Assembly (NCBI RefSeq): GCF_028292965.1
Contig: NZ_JAQGLG010000007.1
Coordinates: 1-47,014, forward strand
DNA: 47,014 bases
Direction: 5' to 3'
From: Sphingomonas bacterium
GTDB lineage: Bacteria; Pseudomonadota; Alphaproteobacteria; Sphingomonadales; Sphingomonadaceae
Shown one piece after another: positions 43,346-47,014 of this stretch; position 1 is the stretch's first letter, and every line of letters begins with the position of its first letter. The translations under genes and the position numbers were made by a program. Below the pieces are notes generated by a model, which was not told the origin of the DNA, did no database searches, and saw only the letters and a list, made by a program, of their open reading frames with translations.

Positions 43346-44779
43346 ATGACCCCTCTCCAGCACACATTCGTGGCCGAGTCGCCGCGGCTCACGCCGCGCG
43401 CGATTCCACTGGCCAGCCGCGCGATCGGGCTGCTGGCGCCGATCGTGTTCATCGTGCTGACGGCGCAGGCATTCTTCCGTCAGGGGTTGATCGTCTGGTC
43501 GATCGGCATCGCCTATATTCTTTACGACACCGTCCTGTTGGCGTTCACCGCTTGGAACATCCGCGACCTGCGCGCCGCGCCACCGGCGTTGCCCGGCGAG
43601 AGCGTGACCTTTGGCGTGATCGTCGCGGCGCATAACGAGGCCTCGGTCATTGCCAGCACGATCGACCGGCTGGCCGCGCAAGCGGTACCGCCCGAGGTGA
43701 TCCTGATCGCCGATGACGGGTCGAGCGACGATACTGCCGGGGTGCTGGCGCGGCGTTATGGCCTGACCGCGCCAGCGTTGGGCGGCATGGCGACCGGCTC
43801 GACCAACCTGCCGTCACTGCGCTGGCTGCGCCTGCCGCATGGCGGCAAGGCGGTCGCGCTCAACGCCGCGGTTCTGGCGATCGATACCGAAGTGGTGCTG
43901 ACGGTCGATGCCGACACCCTGCTCGAACCCGGCGCGATCGCGGCGATGCGTGCCGCCTTCGCCGCCGAGCCCGAACTGGTCGCGGCGACCGGCGTGCTGG
44001 CACCGATCTGCGGTCCGAACCTGCAGGCGCGACTGTTCCAGTGGTTCCAGTCCTATGAATATGTCCGCAACTTCCTGTCGCGCCATGCCTGGGAACAGGT
44101 CCACAGCCTGCTTCTGATCTCGGGCGCGTTCGCCGCGTTCCGGCGCGATCCGGTGGTCGAGGTCGGCGGTTTCGATCCGGACTGCCTGGTCGAGGATTAT
44201 GAGCTGATCCACCGCCTCTATCGCCATGCCGCCGATCATGGCCGCGACTGGCGGGTGCGGGTGGTCGGCGGGGCGCTGGCCAGCACCGATGCGCCGGCCA
44301 GCCCACTGGCCTTTCTCAAGCAACGGCGGCGCTGGTTCGGTGGCTTCCTCCAGACGCAATATTGGAACCGCGACATGGTCGGCAATCGCCATTTCGGGCT
44401 GCTCGGCACACGCATGCTGCCGGTCAAGGCGCTCGACACACTCCAGCCGGTGTACGGCCTCGCCGCCTTCGCCATCCTGATCGTGGTGGTGGCGACGGGG
44501 CGCTTCCTGATCGCCTTCCCGATCCTGATGATCATGATCGCCAAGATCGTCATCGACCTCAGCTTCCACCTCTGGTCGCTGACCATCTACAAGCGCTGGA
44601 CCGGGCAGCGCGAGGGGCTGGGCATCGGCCCTGCGATCATCGCCGCGATCGCCGAGCCGTTCACCTTCCAGCTGTTGCGCCACACTGGCGCCTTGTGGGG
44701 CTGGGTCGCGTTCCTCACCGGGCGCGGCGGCTGGGGACGGCAGCATCGCACGGCGATTCCGGATATTTCGGCGGTATAG
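43346..44779 (+). CDS. Membrane-bound family 2 glycosyltransferase
   Basis: The 477-aa protein has two N-terminal transmembrane helices and a cytoplasmic GT-A domain. The domain shows GVIVAAHNEASVI, ADDGSSDDT, the DxD-type VDADT, the catalytic VEDYEL and the QRRRWFGGF (QxxRW) of processive enzymes. Several C-terminal helices follow. This resembles N-acetylglucosaminyl or cellulose-type polymerases, but the donor and product are unknown. It is divergent from the cytochrome gene. Confidence 0.87.
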   Translation: MTPLQHTFVAESPRLTPRAIPLASRAIGLLAPIVFIVLTAQAFFRQGLIVWSIGIAYILYDTVLLAFTAWNIRDLRAAPPALPGESVTFGVIVAAHNEASVIASTIDRLAAQAVPPEVILIADDGSSDDTAGVLARRYGLTAPALGGMATGSTNLPSLRWLRLPHGGKAVALNAAVLAIDTEVVLTVDADTLLEPGAIAAMRAAFAAEPELVAATGVLAPICGPNLQARLFQWFQSYEYVRNFLSRHAWEQVHSLLLISGAFAAFRRDPVVEVGGFDPDCLVEDYELIHRLYRHAADHGRDWRVRVVGGALASTDAPASPLAFLKQRRRWFGGFLQTQYWNRDMVGNRHFGLLGTRMLPVKALDTLQPVYGLAAFAILIVVVATGRFLIAFPILMIMIAKIVIDLSFHLWSLTIYKRWTGQREGLGIGPAIIAAIAEPFTFQLLRHTGALWGWVAFLTGRGGWGRQHRTAIPDISAV

Positions 44780-44797
44780 GGCTGGTCATCGCCATGT

Positions 44798-44883
44798 CCG
44801 TCATCCCAGCGAAAGCTGGGATCTCATGCGGCAAGGGTGCGCCTGTAGAAACTGGGAGATCCCAGCTTTCGCTGGGATGACGG
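44798..44883. repeat. Paired-hairpin REP (family 4)
   Basis: Perfect 28-nt inverted arms: CCGTCATCCCAGCGAAAGCT (from 44798) and AGCTTTCGCTGGGATGACGG (ending 44883), around 30 nt. Each arm folds as CCCAGC-GAAA-GCTGGG. It lies between the convergent glycosyltransferase gene and dinB. Confidence 0.95.
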
Positions 44884-44901
44884 AAGAGGGGGCGGTCGCG
44901 A

Positions 44902-45958
44902 CTAGAAGTCTAGCCTCGGCGCTGCTTCCTCGTCCTGATCGAATCCCGACAGCGTAACCCCGAGCAGACGGATCGGCACGCGCAAGGGGAACAAGCTACG
45001 CACCAGAGCGATTGCCAATGCATCCAGCGTCGCCTTGTCGTCGACCAGCCCGCCGGGGGTGCGGCTGCGGGTGACGATGCGGAAGTCGTCATAGCGCGCC
45101 TTGACCGTGACGGTGCGGCCATGGCTGTTCGTGCGCTCGCACCAGCGCCACACATCGGCGGCGAGCGGGAGCAGCGCGGCCTCGACCGCCTCGGGCGTGG
45201 TCAGGTCCACGGCGAAGGTGGTTTCCGAGCCCGAGGATTTCCGCGGCTGGTTGGGCTCGACCGGGCGTTCGTCGATGCCGCGCGCCAGGCCATGATACCA
45301 GGCGCCGGCCTTGCCGAAGCTGCGTTGCAAGGTCGGCAGGTCCCACGCGCGCAGGTCGGCGCCGGTCATGATGCCGAGCCGGTTCATCTTCTCGGCGGTC
45401 TTGGGGCCGATGCCGTGGAAGCGGCCGACCGGCAGCGCGGCGACGAACGCCTCGCCCATATCGGGCGTGACGACGCATTGGCCGTTGGGTTTGTTCTGGT
45501 CCGAGGCGAGCTTGGCGAGGAACTTGTTGTAGGAGATGCCGGCCGAGGCGGTGAGTTGCGTTTCTTCGACGATGCGCTGGCGGATCTCGCGCCGTCGCGG
45601 TCGCGGACGGCAAGCCTTTCAGGTTCTCCGTCACGTCGAGATAAGCCTCGTCGAGCGACAGCGGCTGCACCAGCGGGGTGTAGTCGTGGAAGATGTCGCG
45701 GATCTGCTGCGACACCGCGCGGTAGACGTCGAAACGGTGCGGCACGAAGATCAGGTCGGGGCAGCGCCTGAGCGCAGTGACCGACGGCATCGCCGAGCGC
45801 ACGCCGAACACGCGCGCCTCGTAACTCGCCGCAGCAACGACACCGCGCCCCGAGGGGCTACCCACAGCGACGGGCTTTCCCCGCAACGCCGGATCGTCAC
45901 GCTGTTCGCACGAGGCGAAGAATGCGTCCATGTCGATATGGATGATCTTGCGCGTCAT
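44902..45958 (-). pseudogene. dinB: DNA polymerase IV with a frameshift
   Basis: DinB is the Y-family translesion polymerase. The first part is normal ([34 protein letters not shown]). At about 45584-45600 the frame breaks: TATAR should be followed by [10 protein letters not shown], but GCGCGAG stands where GCGCGCGAG would keep the frame (2 nt missing, or 1 extra). The second frame then continues normally ([23 protein letters not shown] in parts, [33 protein letters not shown]). The rest looks intact, so this is either a recent mutation or a sequencing error. The polymerase would be truncated after about 123 residues. Confidence 0.9.
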
Positions 45959-45996
45959 CTTGCGCTGTGTAGCGCAGGGGTGCGAGAAGGGGAACG

Positions 45997-47014
45997 ATGA
46001 GGGAACAGATTTCCGCCGCCGAGGCACGGCGTATCGCGCTGGCGGCGCAGGGCTTTGGCGCGCGGCTGCCGGAGACGGTGACCGCGCGGCATCTCGACCG
46101 TACGCTCGACGGGCTGGCGCTGCACCAGATCGACAGCGTCAACGTGCTGTCACGGGCGCATTACCTGCCGGCCTTTTCGCGGCTCGGCGGCTATGATCAT
46201 GGCTTGTTCGATCGCGCCACCTGGGGGCCGAAGCGGGTGCGCAAGCGGTTCGAATATTGGGCGCATGAGGCGTCCTTGCTGCCGCTCGACCTGCATCCGT
46301 TGCTGCGCTGGCGCATGGCCGAAGCGGATCGCGGTGAGCGGGGGTGGACCAACCTCAAGCGCTTCGCGACCGAGCGGCGGGGTGAGGCGATGGCGTTGCT
46401 CGACCGTATCCGGGGCGAGGGGCCGCTTGCGGCCTCCGACTTCGACGGCAGCAAGGGCAGCGGTGGCTGGTGGGGGTGGAGCGACACCAAGGCGACGCTC
46501 GAATGGCTGTTCTGGGCGGGGCATGTCACCACCGCGACGCGACGGAACAGTTTCGAGCGGGTCTATGACCTGCCCGAGCGGGTGATCCCGCCGGCGATCC
46601 TCGGCCTGCCGACGCCCGATGCGGCGACGGCGCATCGCGCGCTGGTCGAGCGCTCGGCGCGGGCGATGGGTGTCGCGACGGCGGTCGATCTGCGCGACTA
46701 TTTCAGGCTTGCACCGGAGGCGACGCGCGTCGCGATCGAGGCGCTGGTCGATGAGGGTGTGCTACTGCCGGTGACGGTGAAGGGCTGGGACAAGCCCGCC
46801 TGGCTGCACCGCGACGCGCGTGTGCCACGCCGGGTGAAGGGTGCTGCATTGCTCGCACCGTTCGATCCGCTGATCTGGGAACGGGCACGGGCGGAGCGGA
46901 TCTTCGGCTTTCGCTACCGCATCGAAATCTATGTGCCGGCGGATAAGCGGGTGCATGGCTATTATGTGCTGCCACTCTTGCTCGACGACAGGATCGTGGC
47001 GCGGGTGGACCTCA
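45997..47014 (+). CDS. AlkX/YcaQ-type DNA glycosylase, winged-helix (HTH_42) family, partial
   Basis: At least 339 aa are present; the 3' end lies beyond the window. The protein starts [20 protein letters not shown] and has the catalytic Q-x-D motif [16 protein letters not shown] (Gln44, Asp46). Family segments follow: [44 protein letters not shown] in parts, [21 protein letters not shown]. Enzymes of this group (YcaQ/AlkX, AlkZ) remove bulky or crosslinked alkylated bases. It is divergent from dinB across only 38 nt. Confidence 0.86.
   Translation, partial: MREQISAAEARRIALAAQGFGARLPETVTARHLDRTLDGLALHQIDSVNVLSRAHYLPAFSRLGGYDHGLFDRATWGPKRVRKRFEYWAHEASLLPLDLHPLLRWRMAEADRGERGWTNLKRFATERRGEAMALLDRIRGEGPLAASDFDGSKGSGGWWGWSDTKATLEWLFWAGHVTTATRRNSFERVYDLPERVIPPAILGLPTPDAATAHRALVERSARAMGVATAVDLRDYFRLAPEATRVAIEALVDEGVLLPVTVKGWDKPAWLHRDARVPRRVKGAALLAPFDPLIWERARAERIFGFRYRIEIYVPADKRVHGYYVLPLLLDDRIVARVDL

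Overview
The window is high-GC chromosomal DNA of an alphaproteobacterium, most likely a sphingomonad (Sphingomonas sensu lato). This is inferred from protein style, from gene orders typical of that group (ruvC-ruvA-ruvB; TPR protein-tilS-ftsH; proA-nadD-rsfS-rlmH-envC-ctpA; dsbB-coq7), from many ATGA/GTGA stop-start overlaps, and from dispersed palindromic repeats. No rRNA, tRNA, prophage, insertion-sequence transposase or CRISPR array was recognised.

Layout. 1-3.8 kb: Holliday-junction operon ruvC-ruvA-(exported protein)-ruvB, broken by a ParD/ParE toxin-antitoxin pair that is preceded by a 141-nt truncated copy of the ruvB 5' end. 4.2-12 kb: ptsP, a RodZ-like protein, a CpoB/YbgF-like TPR protein, tilS, ftsH with a strong terminator, and a small exported protein. 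12.3-21.8 kb: DUF3667 membrane protein divergent from proA; aldo/keto reductase; a second toxin-antitoxin pair under a perfect 30-bp palindrome; nadD-rsfS-rlmH-envC-ctpA; dsbB-coq7. 21.8-29.5 kb: uncharacterised exported and membrane proteins, a PfpI-family protein, a DUF3089 hydrolase and a Tat-exported GH1 glycosidase. 29.6-36.6 kb (minus strand): a Spy/CpxP-like protein with an OmpR-type two-component system, an ABC-2 exporter with a RluE-like pseudouridine synthase, an exported unknown protein, and a DedA protein. 36.7-42.6 kb: pentose-phosphate cluster rpiA-tkt-tal-gnd-HAD phosphatase. 42.7-47 kb: cytochrome b561, a membrane glycosyltransferase, a frameshifted dinB, and a divergent AlkX/YcaQ-type DNA glycosylase cut by the window end.

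The most unusual features are these. (1) Both toxin-antitoxin modules sit directly in front of a housekeeping gene (ruvB, nadD). In both, the toxin stop codon overlaps the housekeeping start codon by 4 nt, and the antitoxin ATG lies exactly 7 nt after a -10-like hexamer, which suggests a leaderless mRNA. (2) The ruvB fragment looks like the footprint of the event that brought in the first module. (3) There are several families of paired-hairpin repeats plus a roughly 150-190 bp inverted-repeat element found in three convergent gaps. (4) Two gene-free gaps (3759-4190 and 35538-35923) carry clusters of short CCTGYTC-type motifs with no obvious explanation.
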